A stretch of DNA of 64,000 bases from JAJCZZ01 sp964569085. GTDB lineage: Bacteria; Gemmatimonadota; Gemmatimonadetes; Longimicrobiales; Gaopeijiaceae. The notes under the pieces are model-generated. The model was not told where the DNA came from, searched no databases, and saw only the letters and a program-made list of their open reading frames with translations. Below, piece after piece: positions 33,505 to 41,913 of this stretch; within the stretch, counting starts at the first letter, position 1; each line of letters starts with the position of its first letter. The translations under genes and the position numbers were made by a program. The stretch lies in NCBI GenBank assembly GCA_964569085.1, contig CAZMTA010000009.1:62001-126000 (forward strand), written 5' to 3'.

Positions 33505-35208
33505 ATGAAGCGGGCCCTGCTGAGCGTATCCGACAAGACCGACATCGAGAAGCTGGGACGCGCCCTGGCCGAGCGGGGGTGGGAGCTCCTGTCCACCGGC
33601 GGGACGGCGCGGGCGCTCCGCGCGGCCGGGCTGGACGTGCGGGAGGTGGCCGAGGTCACGGGTCACCCCGAGATGATGGACGGGCGGGTGAAGACGCTCC
33701 ACCCGGCGGTGCACGCGGGCCTGCTGGCGCGCCGGGACCGGGCCGACGATCTGGAGGCGCTGGCCGACCAGGGCTACGCGCCCATCGACCTGGTGGCGGT
33801 GAACCTCTACCCCTTCCGGGAGACCGTCGCCCGGGGGGACGTCTCCGTGGGCGAGGCCATGGAGCAGGTGGACATCGGCGGGCCCACCATGATCCGCTCG
33901 GCGGCCAAGAACCACCGGGACGTCTGGGTCCTCGTGGATCCGTCCGACTACGACCGCGTCGTGGAGGCCCTCGACTCGTCGGACGACGACGCCGAGCTCC
34001 GCCGCGCCCTGGCGGCCAAGGTCTTCCGCCACGTGAGCGGCTACGACGGCGCCGTGGCGGCCTTCCTGTCCGACGACTCCCCCCCGGCGGATCTGGAGGA
34101 GCCGGGGAACGGCGCGGCCGCCTCCGCCGGCGAGGGCGAGCCCGACTCCGGCGCCCTGGGGGAGCGGCTCACCGTGTCCCTCCGCCGCCGCGAGGTGCTC
34201 CGCTACGGGGAGAACCCGGACCAGGAGGCCGCCTTCTACGGGCTGGGCGAGGACGCCGGCCTGGCCTCGCTGGAGCAGCACCACGGCAAGGCGCTCTCCT
34301 ACAACAACCTGCTGGACCTGGACGGCGCGCTCCTGAGCCTCTCGCCCTTCGCCTTCTCGCCGCGCCCGGCGGTGTGCATCGTGAAGCACACGACGCCGTG
34401 CGGCCTGGCGGTGGCCGACACCCAGGACGAGGCCTACGCCAAGGCGCTCCGCTGCGACCCGGTGAGCGCGTTCGGCTCCGTCATCGCCCTGAACCGGCCC
34501 GTGACCGGCCCCACCGCCGAGCGCATGAGCGAGCTCTTCGTGGAGTGCGTGGTCGCGCCCGGATTCTCCGACGAGGCGCGGGAGATCCTGACGCGGAAGA
34601 AGAACATCCGGATCCTCACCTTCCCCGGCGTGGACGAGGCGCTCCCCTTCGAGCCGGAGGGGAACGGGACCACCCTCGCCGACGAGGCCCTGGGCGCCGC
34701 GCGCTTCCTGGCCGCCCACGGCCGTCGTCCCGACGCCCGCGTGCTGCGGAGCGTCTACGGCGGGATGCTGGCCCAGACGCCGCCGGTGCCTCCCTTCTAC
34801 GGGGTGGACGACCCCTCGTGGAGCGTCGCGACGAAGCGGGCTCCCACCGACGCCGAGATGGACGACCTGCGCTTCGCGTGGGCGGCCGTCTTCGGCGTGA
34901 AGTCCAACGCCATCCTCCTGGCCGGCGGGGGCGCCACGCTGGGGATCGGGGCGGGGCAGATGAGCCGGGTGGACTCCTCCCGCATCGCGGTGCGGAAGGC
35001 GGCGGACCAGGAGCTGGACCTCGCCGGGTCGGTCCTGGCGTCGGACGCCTTCTTCCCCTTCCGGGACGGCGTGGACGCCGCCGCGGACGCGGGGGTGCGG
35101 GCCATCGTGCAGCCCGGCGGCTCGATCCGGGACGACGAGGTGGTGGAGGCCGCCGACGAGCACGGCATCGCCATGGTGTTCACCGGGCGGCGCCTCTTCC
35201 GGCACTAG
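33505..35208 (+). CDS. purH: bifunctional AICAR transformylase / IMP cyclohydrolase
   Basis: Catalyses the last two steps of IMP synthesis. The N-terminal cyclohydrolase domain starts RALLSVSDKTDIEKLGRAL with STGGTARAL, and TGHPEMMDGRVKTLHP. The transformylase domain has RYGENPDQEAAFYG, VKHTTPCGLA with the catalytic Lys-His, AVFGVKSNAILL, and GGSIRDDEVV before the final HGIAMVFTGRRLFRH. At 567 residues it is about 40 longer than usual, because of an acidic Pro/Gly-rich linker at about 190-220. It is the last gene of the operon and is convergent with the M23 peptidase gene. Confidence 0.97.
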   Translation: MKRALLSVSDKTDIEKLGRALAERGWELLSTGGTARALRAAGLDVREVAEVTGHPEMMDGRVKTLHPAVHAGLLARRDRADDLEALADQGYAPIDLVAVNLYPFRETVARGDVSVGEAMEQVDIGGPTMIRSAAKNHRDVWVLVDPSDYDRVVEALDSSDDDAELRRALAAKVFRHVSGYDGAVAAFLSDDSPPADLEEPGNGAAASAGEGEPDSGALGERLTVSLRRREVLRYGENPDQEAAFYGLGEDAGLASLEQHHGKALSYNNLLDLDGALLSLSPFAFSPRPAVCIVKHTTPCGLAVADTQDEAYAKALRCDPVSAFGSVIALNRPVTGPTAERMSELFVECVVAPGFSDEAREILTRKKNIRILTFPGVDEALPFEPEGNGTTLADEALGAARFLAAHGRRPDARVLRSVYGGMLAQTPPVPPFYGVDDPSWSVATKRAPTDAEMDDLRFAWAAVFGVKSNAILLAGGGATLGIGAGQMSRVDSSRIAVRKAADQELDLAGSVLASDAFFPFRDGVDAAADAGVRAIVQPGGSIRDDEVVEAADEHGIAMVFTGRRLFRH

Positions 35209-35231
35209 GCGAGGGCGGGGGGGTCGGGCAC

Positions 35232-35253
35232 CGCGGGGCCGGGCCCCCCCGCG
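35232..35253. terminator. possible bidirectional hairpin between purH and the M23 gene
   Basis: CGCGGGG at 35232-35238 can pair with CCCCGCG at 35247-35253 across an 8-base loop. It lies in the 49-base gap between convergent stops. There is no T-run on either side. Confidence 0.4.
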
Positions 35254-35257
35254 TGGG

Positions 35258-36238
35258 TCAGTCGGGGGCCGGCGCCCCGGCCGTGGAGTCGGGGCGGGAC
35301 GGCTCGCCCACCAGGGCCAGGAGGCTGCGCGGGTCCACGCTGGTGCTCCCGTAGCGCACCACCCAGTGGAGGTGCGGGCCGGTGACCCGGCCCGTGGCGC
35401 CCACCCGGCCCACGGGATCCCCCACGTCCACCGTGTCCCCCTCGGACACGAGCTGCTCGCTCAGGTGGAAGTAGGCGCTCAGCAGCCCGGCTCCGTGGTT
35501 CAGGTAGACGATGTCCCCCGCCAGGAGGAAGGAGTCCACCAGCGCCACCACGCCCCGGGCGGCGGCGCGGACCGTGTCCCCCGGGTCGCCGTCCAGGTCC
35601 AGCCCCATGTGTCGGCTGGAGACCTGGCCGTTGAAGATCCGCCCGTTCCCGAAGCCGCTGGTGACCCGGTCGTCCCGGGGAAGGGCGGCCCGCTCCCCCC
35701 AGAGGCGCTGCGTGCGCAGCGCCGCCTCGGAGACCGCCCGGGCCTTGGCCTGGTCCCGGGCCAGCCGCGCCCGGTTCTCCTCCGACAGAGGGGAGCCCAG
35801 CTCGGGGGCCACGGACAGCCGCTCGTGCTCGAAGGCGCCCGGCGCCACGGGAATGCGGAGGGAGCGGGGCAGGATGGCGCCCAGGGTCGTGCGGACCTCG
35901 AGGCGGGCCACCAGCGTGTCGCCGGCGTCCACCGGGATCGGGGCCAGCGACTCGAACGCCCCGTCTCCGGTGCCGAAGAACCAGAGCTCCTCTCCGCCCG
36001 CGGTGCCCGCCACGCCCAGGAGGGCCCTGGCCGGCACGGCCTCCACGCGGATCCGGACCAGCGAGCCCTGGGTGGGGTCGGCGGGACGCCACCCCAGCGA
36101 GACCGTCGTGTCCGCCGGGGGAGGAGGGGCGGCGGGCTCCTCGTCCAGGGGGCCCTCGCGCAGGGAGGGGATGGCGAGCGCGGCCACCAGGAGCGTCGCG
36201 GCGGCCAGGACCCCCAGGGTCATCCCGACGCGGCTCAC
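35258..36238 (-). CDS. M23 family (LytM-type) metallopeptidase, membrane-anchored
   Basis: A 326-residue envelope peptidase with an N-terminal membrane segment (residues about 5-24), an Ig-like region (about 45-155) and a C-terminal LytM domain. Zinc ligands appear in SSRHMGLDLDG (HxxxD) and GPHLHWVVRYG (HxH). The family cuts peptide cross-links of peptidoglycan; both motifs are intact, so activity is likely. GTG 36238 overlaps the TlpA-type gene's stop (GTGA), so the two are coupled. SGFGNGRIFNGQ starts the catalytic domain. Confidence 0.92.
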   Translation of the reverse strand: MSRVGMTLGVLAAATLLVAALAIPSLREGPLDEEPAAPPPPADTTVSLGWRPADPTQGSLVRIRVEAVPARALLGVAGTAGGEELWFFGTGDGAFESLAPIPVDAGDTLVARLEVRTTLGAILPRSLRIPVAPGAFEHERLSVAPELGSPLSEENRARLARDQAKARAVSEAALRTQRLWGERAALPRDDRVTSGFGNGRIFNGQVSSRHMGLDLDGDPGDTVRAAARGVVALVDSFLLAGDIVYLNHGAGLLSAYFHLSEQLVSEGDTVDVGDPVGRVGATGRVTGPHLHWVVRYGSTSVDPRSLLALVGEPSRPDSTAGAPAPD

Positions 36239-36831
36239 GACGCCTCCTCCTCCAGCAGGCGACGGACCGCCGCCCCCATGGCCGGGGGCGCGAAGTAGCC
36301 CAGGACCCGGTGCCGCACGACCCCGCTCCGGTCCACCACCAGCGTGGTGGGGATGGCCCGCACGCCCCCGAAGGCGAGGCGCTGATCCCGGGTCGCGCGT
36401 CCCACCGGGTACGTGATGTCCCGCTCCTCGAGAAAGGCCCGGATCGGCCCCTCGCCGCCGACGTCGGTGGCGAGCCCCAGGACCACCAGGTCGTCTCCGG
36501 CGTGGCGGTCCGTCAGGGCCTGGAGGGCCGGCATCTCGGCGCGGCAGGGGAGGCACCAGGTGGCCCAGAAGTTCAGCACCACGACTCGGCCTTCCAGGTC
36601 GGCGGTCGTGACGGTGTCGCCGTCCAGGGTGGGGACGTGGAGCTCCGGCATCCGGTCCCCCTGGGGCGCGAACCCGGAGAGGGCGCCCACCTGCGGGCCG
36701 AGGCGGACCAGGAGGAAGAGGCCGACGCCCACCCAGGCGGCGCGCTCCGCCCAGACGAGGGCCACGCGCCACCAGGGGCGGTTCCGCGGAGGAACGGGTT
36801 CGGGCGGTGGGGTGGGGGCCTGCTGAGGCAT
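36235..36831 (-). CDS. TlpA/ResA-type membrane-anchored thioredoxin
   Basis: A 198-residue protein with one N-terminal membrane segment (about residues 24-44) and a periplasmic thioredoxin fold: NFWATWCLPCRAEMPAL holds the WCLPC active site, and AIPTTLVVDRSG has the cis-Pro. It resembles proteins that reduce disulfides for cytochrome c maturation or envelope proteins. Downstream on the same strand is the M23 peptidase (4-base overlap); 97 bases upstream ends the MarR gene. The client is not evident. Confidence 0.92.
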   Translation of the reverse strand: MPQQAPTPPPEPVPPRNRPWWRVALVWAERAAWVGVGLFLLVRLGPQVGALSGFAPQGDRMPELHVPTLDGDTVTTADLEGRVVVLNFWATWCLPCRAEMPALQALTDRHAGDDLVVLGLATDVGGEGPIRAFLEERDITYPVGRATRDQRLAFGGVRAIPTTLVVDRSGVVRHRVLGYFAPPAMGAAVRRLLEEEAS

Positions 36832-36928
36832 GGTGGGTACAACCCCGGGGCGGGGCCCGGGGTCCGCCGGAGCGCCTGGCCGTGCGGGAAAGCTGCGCAG
36901 TCTCGTGGCGCCCCGGGGTCGGGCGGCC

Positions 36929-37366
36929 TCACCCCGGGAGGAGCGACTCCAGGACGTCCGCGGCGCGCTCGAGCGCCCGTCGGTCGGCGTCGCCCAGCGC
37001 GTCCAGGGCCCGGCGGAGCTCCCGCAGCCGGCGCTGCCGCCCCTCCTCCAGGAGTGTACGACCCCGATCGGTGGCGCGGATCTCCACCTCCCGCCGGTCC
37101 TCCCGGGAGCGGGTGCGGTCCACCAGGCCCCGCTCCTCCAGCCCCGAGACGAGGCGGCTCATGGTGGGCGGGCGGACCTGCTCGGCGTCGGCCAGCTCCG
37201 TCAGCGAGGCCGGCCCGACGTGCACCACCACGGACAGCGCGGAGAGCTCCGCGGCCGTGACCGGGCTGGCGCGATCCGCCTCCCGCAGCCAGCGGAGCAG
37301 GTGGATCGCCCAGGCGTGGAGGCGATCGGGGAGGGCCGGGGGACCGGGAGAGGCGGGATCGGACAC
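36929..37366 (-). CDS. MarR family transcriptional regulator
   Basis: A 145-residue winged-helix dimer regulator. The DNA-binding part is seen in ASLTELADAEQVRPPTMSRL, followed by LEERGLVDRTRSREDRREVEI, the wing with its Asp-Arg motif. GTG 37366 is preferred because a perfect palindrome, GTTAGC-AAT-GCTAAC, lies at 37395-37409; the longer frame from 37429 would code through it. The regulator is divergent from the ankyrin gene, so it probably controls its own promoter and the ankyrin gene. The ligand is unknown. Confidence 0.9.
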   Translation of the reverse strand: MSDPASPGPPALPDRLHAWAIHLLRWLREADRASPVTAAELSALSVVVHVGPASLTELADAEQVRPPTMSRLVSGLEERGLVDRTRSREDRREVEIRATDRGRTLLEEGRQRRLRELRRALDALGDADRRALERAADVLESLLPG

Positions 37367-37394
37367 GGGCGTCTTGCGCGGGAAACGGGAGACG

Positions 37395-37409
37395 GTTAGC
37401 AATGCTAAC
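37395..37409. promoter_or_regulatory. MarR-type operator between the regulator and ankyrin genes
   Basis: Perfect 6-bp arms around a 3-base centre, GTTAGC-AAT-GCTAAC, 28 bases before the regulator's GTG and 37 bases before the ankyrin ATG. It is AT-richer than its surroundings. Size, symmetry and place are typical of a MarR operator. Confidence 0.7.
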
Positions 37410-37446
37410 GATGTGCCCATACCCACCACGAGACAAGGGGAATGTC

Positions 37447-38127
37447 ATGGCCGACGGACGCCAGGGGGAGTTTCGGGCAGCGGTGAGCGAGGGGCGTGGA
37501 GAGGACGTGCGGGCCCTCCTGCGCGAGGACCCGTCCCTGGCGCGCCATCGGGAGGAGGGGGTGGGCGCCATCCTCCTGGCCCTCTTCTCGGGGCGGCGCG
37601 AGCTCGTGCCCCTCCTCCTGGAGGAGGGCGCGCCCGTGGGCCCCGCCGAGGCGGCGGCGCTGGGTTCGGTGGAGGCGCTGGAGCGGGTGGACGCCGGGAG
37701 CGAGGGCGGCCTCGACCCCAACGGACCGGGTCCCATGGGGTGGACGCCCCTCCACCTGGCCGCCTTCATGGGCGCCTCCGAGGCCACCCGCTGGCTCCTG
37801 GAGCACGGAGGCGACCCGGCGACCCTCTCGACCAACCGGGAGGCCAACACGCCCCTCCACGCGGCCCTGGCCGGCGCCGGGAACCCGGACGTGGTGCGGG
37901 CGCTCCTGGACGCCGGCGCCGATCCCGCCGCCCCGGCGGCGGCGGGCGTGACGCCGCTGCATCTGGCCGCCTCCCGGGGAGACGAAGCGGCCCTCGAGCG
38001 GCTCCTGGGGGCCGGCGCGGGGCCCGCCCGCATGGAGGACGGCCGCCTGCCGTCCGCCCTGGCCCGCGAGCGGGGACACCCCGAGCTGGCCGAGCGCCTC
38101 GAGGGCCTGGAGGCGGACCAGGGCTGA
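37447..38127 (+). CDS. ankyrin repeat protein
   Basis: A 226-residue cytoplasmic protein without signal peptide. Ankyrin repeats are seen in GWTPLHLAAFMGASEATRWLL, NTPLHAALAGAGNPDVVRALL and GVTPLHLAASRGDEAALERLL, with weaker ones before and after. A ribosome site (AAGGGGA) lies just before the ATG. It is divergent from the MarR regulator over a palindromic operator, so it may be regulated by it. Ankyrin proteins bind other proteins; the partner here is unknown. Confidence 0.9.
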   Translation: MADGRQGEFRAAVSEGRGEDVRALLREDPSLARHREEGVGAILLALFSGRRELVPLLLEEGAPVGPAEAAALGSVEALERVDAGSEGGLDPNGPGPMGWTPLHLAAFMGASEATRWLLEHGGDPATLSTNREANTPLHAALAGAGNPDVVRALLDAGADPAAPAAAGVTPLHLAASRGDEAALERLLGAGAGPARMEDGRLPSALARERGHPELAERLEGLEADQG

Positions 38128-38140
38128 CGGCCGGTCCGGT

Positions 38141-38839
38141 CTAGTGGAGGCGCTCCTGGCGGACCTGGAAGGTCACCGGGAGGCTGATCCACACCGCCAC
38201 CGGATCGTCCCGGTTCATGGCCGGCGCAAAGCGGTAGACGCCGGCCACCTCGAGCGCCGCCCGGTCCAGGGCGGCGTGCCCGGAGCCCTCCTGCAGCCGG
38301 GTGTCGCGGACGGTCCCGTCCACGCCGACCAGGAAGTGGATGCGGACCGTCCCGCCGATCCCGGCCTCCCGGAGGAGGGGGGGATAGCTCCGTGCCATCG
38401 CCTGGACGACCTCCCCGGGGTTGAGGAGGCGGGGCTCCAGGGTCCGGGGGACGAAGACGGGCCCCTGGGAGAGGTCCCGCCCGGCCGCGGGCGGTGGCGG
38501 GGGGAGCGGCGGGAAGCCGCCGTCGGGATCCACGTTGGGCGGCATGACCTCCACGTCCACGTCCCCCACGGCGGGGATGGGCACGGCCGGCCGGACCAGC
38601 GGCGCCGGCGGCGGTGGGATCTCCACCGGGGGTGGCACCTCCAGGATCTCGATGGCGGACGCGGTGGCGCCCAGGTCCTCGGCCACCATGTCCGGCCACA
38701 GACCGAAGAGGGCGAAGTGGGCCAGGGTGGCGGCGATGAGGGAGGCCCACAGCCGGCTCCGGAACGACGCCTTGAAGCGGTCGTTGGCCGTGGGGGGAGG
38801 GCCGGGCGGCGGTCCGGGAGGGGTGGGAAGGGCGTTCAT
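38141..38839 (-). CDS. energy transducer TonB
   Basis: A 232-residue protein: cytoplasmic Pro-rich N-terminus, one membrane segment at about residues 30-50, a periplasmic Pro-rich spacer (PPPVEIPPPPAPLVRP), and a C-terminal TonB domain (residues about 140-232). The domain shows SYPPLLREAGIGGTVRIHFL, DGTVRDTRLQEGSGHAALDRAAL and FAPAMNRDDPVAVW. It couples proton motive force to outer-membrane receptors; the plug protein at 51-53 kb is a possible partner. No exbB or exbD lies in the window. It is convergent with the ankyrin gene. Confidence 0.9.
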   Translation of the reverse strand: MNALPTPPGPPPGPPPTANDRFKASFRSRLWASLIAATLAHFALFGLWPDMVAEDLGATASAIEILEVPPPVEIPPPPAPLVRPAVPIPAVGDVDVEVMPPNVDPDGGFPPLPPPPPAAGRDLSQGPVFVPRTLEPRLLNPGEVVQAMARSYPPLLREAGIGGTVRIHFLVGVDGTVRDTRLQEGSGHAALDRAALEVAGVYRFAPAMNRDDPVAVWISLPVTFQVRQERLH

Positions 38840-39157
38840 GGCACGACCTCCTGTGGGAGTCCACGGGGCGCTGCATCGGCCAGGGCCGGGTGCAAGGGGA
38901 GTGCCGGCCGGCGGGGGCCGAGGCCGCATCCTGCGTCTAGGCCGCGTCCCGCCTGGCCTTCCGGTCCAGGACGCCTCGAGGGGCCGCGAGGCGCCCCGGG
39001 GACCCGGTGTCCCCCGGGCGCTCCGGGGGTGTCCTTGGCGGAGGACGGCGTGGAGGGAGGTTGGCGCAAACCCCCGCGGCGGCCGACATTGACCCCGTGA
39101 CCCACGGGAGCGCCGCGCTCCCGAGCTCCGAACGCCGCACAGCCGAGGATCCTGCCC
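38840..39157. other. intergenic region with consecutive hairpins
   Basis: A 318-base gap between divergent genes (tonB on minus, dehydrogenase on plus). It contains CGCCTCG/CGAGGCG (38972-38978 with 38987-38993) and CCCCCGG/CCGGGGG (39011-39017 with 39023-39029), both perfect 7-bp stems. I see no convincing promoter pair; the TTGACC at 39089-39094 has no partner at 16-18 bases. Confidence 0.5.
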
Positions 39158-39655
39158 ATGCCGCCCGTCACCTTCACCCTCAACGGGACGTCGACCACCG
39201 TCGACGCGCCCGCCGACATGCCCCTTCTCTGGGTCCTGCGGGACCTCCTGGACCTCAAGGGCACCAAGTTCGGGTGCGGCATCTCCGAGTGCGGCGCCTG
39301 CACGGTGCACGTGAACGGACGCCCCACCCGGAGCTGCCAGGTGCGCGCGGAGACCGTGGAGGGGGACGAGGTGGTGACCATCGAAGGGCTCTCGCCCGAC
39401 GGCCGCCATCCGCTCCAGGAGGCGTGGCGCGAGCTGGACGTGCCCCAGTGCGGGTACTGCCAGGCCGGTCAGCTCATGACCGCCGCCGCCCTCCTCGACC
39501 GGATCCCCGATCCCACGGACGAGGACATCGACCGCCTCATGGACCAGAACCTCTGCCGGTGCGCGACCTACATCCGCATCCGCCAGGGGATCAAGCGGGC
39601 CGCGGAGCGCATGGCGGCCACCGACGGCGCCGGCGGCGCGGGGAGCGACCGATGA
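39158..39655 (+). CDS. 2Fe-2S subunit of a molybdopterin dehydrogenase (isoquinoline 1-oxidoreductase alpha-like)
   Basis: A 165-residue small subunit that carries electrons from the molybdenum centre. Both 2Fe-2S sites are present: plant-ferredoxin type CGISECGACTV and a later Cys (residues 40, 45, 48, 60), and the C-terminal helical site QCGYCQAGQ with CRC (98, 101, 133, 135). There is no signal peptide, so it is probably carried out with its Tat-exported partner. The next gene starts at ATGA overlapping its stop. Family is sure; substrate is not. Confidence 0.93.
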   Translation: MPPVTFTLNGTSTTVDAPADMPLLWVLRDLLDLKGTKFGCGISECGACTVHVNGRPTRSCQVRAETVEGDEVVTIEGLSPDGRHPLQEAWRELDVPQCGYCQAGQLMTAAALLDRIPDPTDEDIDRLMDQNLCRCATYIRIRQGIKRAAERMAATDGAGGAGSDR

Positions 39656-41838
39656 GCACGACCATGGAGCGTCGCCACTTCCTGAAGGTCGGGGCGCTGG
39701 CCGGCGGCGGGCTGCTGGTCTCGAGCTGGTTCGAGCCCTTCGGCCTGGGAGCCGCCACGGCCGACGCGGCGGCGGTGGCCACGGTGAACGGCCACGTGCG
39801 CATCGACCCCGACGGCTCGGTGACGATCATGTCCCAGAACCCGGAGGTCGGGCAGGGGGTCAAGACGATGCTCCCCATGATCGTCGCGGACGAGCTCGAC
39901 GTGCCCTGGGCGAACGTGCGCGTGGAGCAGGCCGACCTGGACACCGGGCTCTACTCGGGCCAGTTCGCCGGAGGGAGCCTCGCGACGCCCATGCACTGGA
40001 TGTCCATGCGGCGCGCCGGGGCCGGGGCACGGGACCTCCTCCTCCGGGCCGCCGCCCGACGGTGGGACGTGGCGATCCACGAGCTCACCACCGAGGACGG
40101 CGTCGTGGTCCATCCGGCCAGCGGCCGCTCGGCGGGCTACGGGGAGCTGGCCACGGAGGCCGCCGGCCTTCCGGCGCCCGATCCAGAGACGCTGACCCTG
40201 AAGACGCCGGACGAGTTCGACATCATCGGCACGCCGGTCCACAACGTGGACCTGGACGCCATCGTCACCGGGAAGCCGCTCTTCGGGATCGACACGACCC
40301 GTCCGGGCATGCTGTACGCGGTCTACCACAAGTGCCGGACCTACGGCGGCCGCGTGGTGGGCGCCAACCTGGACGAGGTACGGGCCCAGCCCGGCGTCCG
40401 CCACGCCTTCGTGGTGGAGGGCGGCGAGGACCTTCGGGGCCTCGTGGACGGGGTGGCCATCGTCGGCGACTCGTGGTGGCTGGTGAACCAGGCCCGCGAG
40501 AACGTGCTCGAGGTCGAGTGGGACGAGGGCCCCGGGGCGGGGCAGAGCAGCGAGGGCTTCCGAGCCCGGGCCACCGAGCTCTTCGGGGAGGAGCCGCAGA
40601 TGTTCCTCCGCTCCGACGGCGACTTCGAGTCGGCGTACGGGAGGGCGGCGGCCACCGTGGAGGCCGAGTACCAGTACCCCTTCATCCTCCACGCGCCGCT
40701 GGAGCCCCAGAACTGCACCGCCCACTTCCAGGACGGGCGCCTGGAGCTCTGGGCGCCGACCCAGACCCCGGAGCGGGGCCGTTCCATGATCACCGAGGCG
40801 CTGGGGATCGGTGAGGACGCCATCACCCTCCACCTCACCCGCATGGGCGGCGGCTTCGGGCGCCGGCTCAGCAACGACTACACCCTGGAGGCCGCGGCCA
40901 TCGCCCAGCGCCTCGAGGGCACGCCGGTCAAGCTCGTCTGGACCCGGGAGGACGACACCCGTCACGACCACTATCGCCCCGGCGGATACCATCGCCTCCA
41001 GGGCGGGGTGGACGCCGACGGTCGCGTCGTGGCGTGGCGCAACCACTTCGTCTCCTTCGGGGCGGGGGAGCGCTTCGCCCCCAGCGCCGGGGTGGGAGAC
41101 TCGGAGTTCCCGGCGGGCGCCGTGCCCAACATGGTCATGGGGGCCAGCCTCATCCCCTTCTACGTCCCCACGGGCGCCCTGCGCGCCCCGGGGAGCAACG
41201 CGCTGGCCTTCGTCTACCAGTCCTTCCTGGACGAGCTGGCCGACGCCGCCGGCGCCGATCCCCTCCAGTTCCGCATCGACCTGCTGCGCCGGGCGGGACC
41301 CGACACGTCCCAGGATCCCCAGCGGATGATCCGCGTCCTGGAGGAGGTCCGGGACGTGTCCGGCTGGGCGGACCGGGGGAGCCTCCCCGCCGGCACGGCC
41401 ATGGGCGTGGCGTTCCACTACAGCCATCGGGGCTACGTGGCCGAGGTGGTCCAGGCGACGGTGGCCCGGGACGGCGCGCTCACCGTGGATCAGGTGTGGG
41501 CCGCGGTGGACATCGGGCGCCACGTCATCAATCCGCTCAACGCCGAGAACAACGCGCAGGGCGGGGTGCTCGAGGGCATCTCCCACGCCCTGGGGCAGGA
41601 GATCACCTTCGCCGACGGCGGCGCCGTCCAGGGCAACTTCGACGAGTATCCGCTCCTGCGGATGTCGGCGGCGCCTCCCGTGGAGATCCACTTCGTGCCC
41701 AGCGACAACGACCCGACGGGCCTGGGCGAGCCGACCCTGCCTCCGGCGATCCCGGCGCTGACCAACGCCATCTTCGCGGCCACGGGGCACCGGGTGCGCA
41801 CGCTCCCCCTGTCCAAGGCGGACCTGAGCTGGGGGTAG
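39652..41838 (+). CDS. molybdopterin-binding subunit of aldehyde/isoquinoline-type dehydrogenase, Tat signal
   Basis: A 728-residue xanthine-oxidase-family large subunit. The N-terminus has a Tat motif (RRHFLK, residues 7-12) before a hydrophobic region. The cofactor region includes MGGGFGRRLSNDY, GALRAPGSNALAF, and the catalytic Glu region GLGEPTLPPAIPAL near the C-terminus. The membrane-free form with a separate 2Fe-2S subunit is the IorAB type, which hydroxylates N-heterocycles or aldehydes. ATG 39652 overlaps the small-subunit stop. No FAD subunit and no cytochrome subunit are adjacent, so the electron acceptor is unclear. Confidence 0.92.
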   Translation: MSTTMERRHFLKVGALAGGGLLVSSWFEPFGLGAATADAAAVATVNGHVRIDPDGSVTIMSQNPEVGQGVKTMLPMIVADELDVPWANVRVEQADLDTGLYSGQFAGGSLATPMHWMSMRRAGAGARDLLLRAAARRWDVAIHELTTEDGVVVHPASGRSAGYGELATEAAGLPAPDPETLTLKTPDEFDIIGTPVHNVDLDAIVTGKPLFGIDTTRPGMLYAVYHKCRTYGGRVVGANLDEVRAQPGVRHAFVVEGGEDLRGLVDGVAIVGDSWWLVNQARENVLEVEWDEGPGAGQSSEGFRARATELFGEEPQMFLRSDGDFESAYGRAAATVEAEYQYPFILHAPLEPQNCTAHFQDGRLELWAPTQTPERGRSMITEALGIGEDAITLHLTRMGGGFGRRLSNDYTLEAAAIAQRLEGTPVKLVWTREDDTRHDHYRPGGYHRLQGGVDADGRVVAWRNHFVSFGAGERFAPSAGVGDSEFPAGAVPNMVMGASLIPFYVPTGALRAPGSNALAFVYQSFLDELADAAGADPLQFRIDLLRRAGPDTSQDPQRMIRVLEEVRDVSGWADRGSLPAGTAMGVAFHYSHRGYVAEVVQATVARDGALTVDQVWAAVDIGRHVINPLNAENNAQGGVLEGISHALGQEITFADGGAVQGNFDEYPLLRMSAAPPVEIHFVPSDNDPTGLGEPTLPPAIPALTNAIFAATGHRVRTLPLSKADLSWG

Positions 41839-41913
41839 GCCCGGCGGCGCGGGCGAGAGGCCGCCCTCCGGGGCGACGCGGGGCCGAGCCCCGGCGGGTG
41901 GGACGGGACCGTC

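Noticed and set aside
37367..37429. Longer N-terminus of the MarR regulator
   Set aside because: The extension would code through the palindromic operator and has no family similarity.
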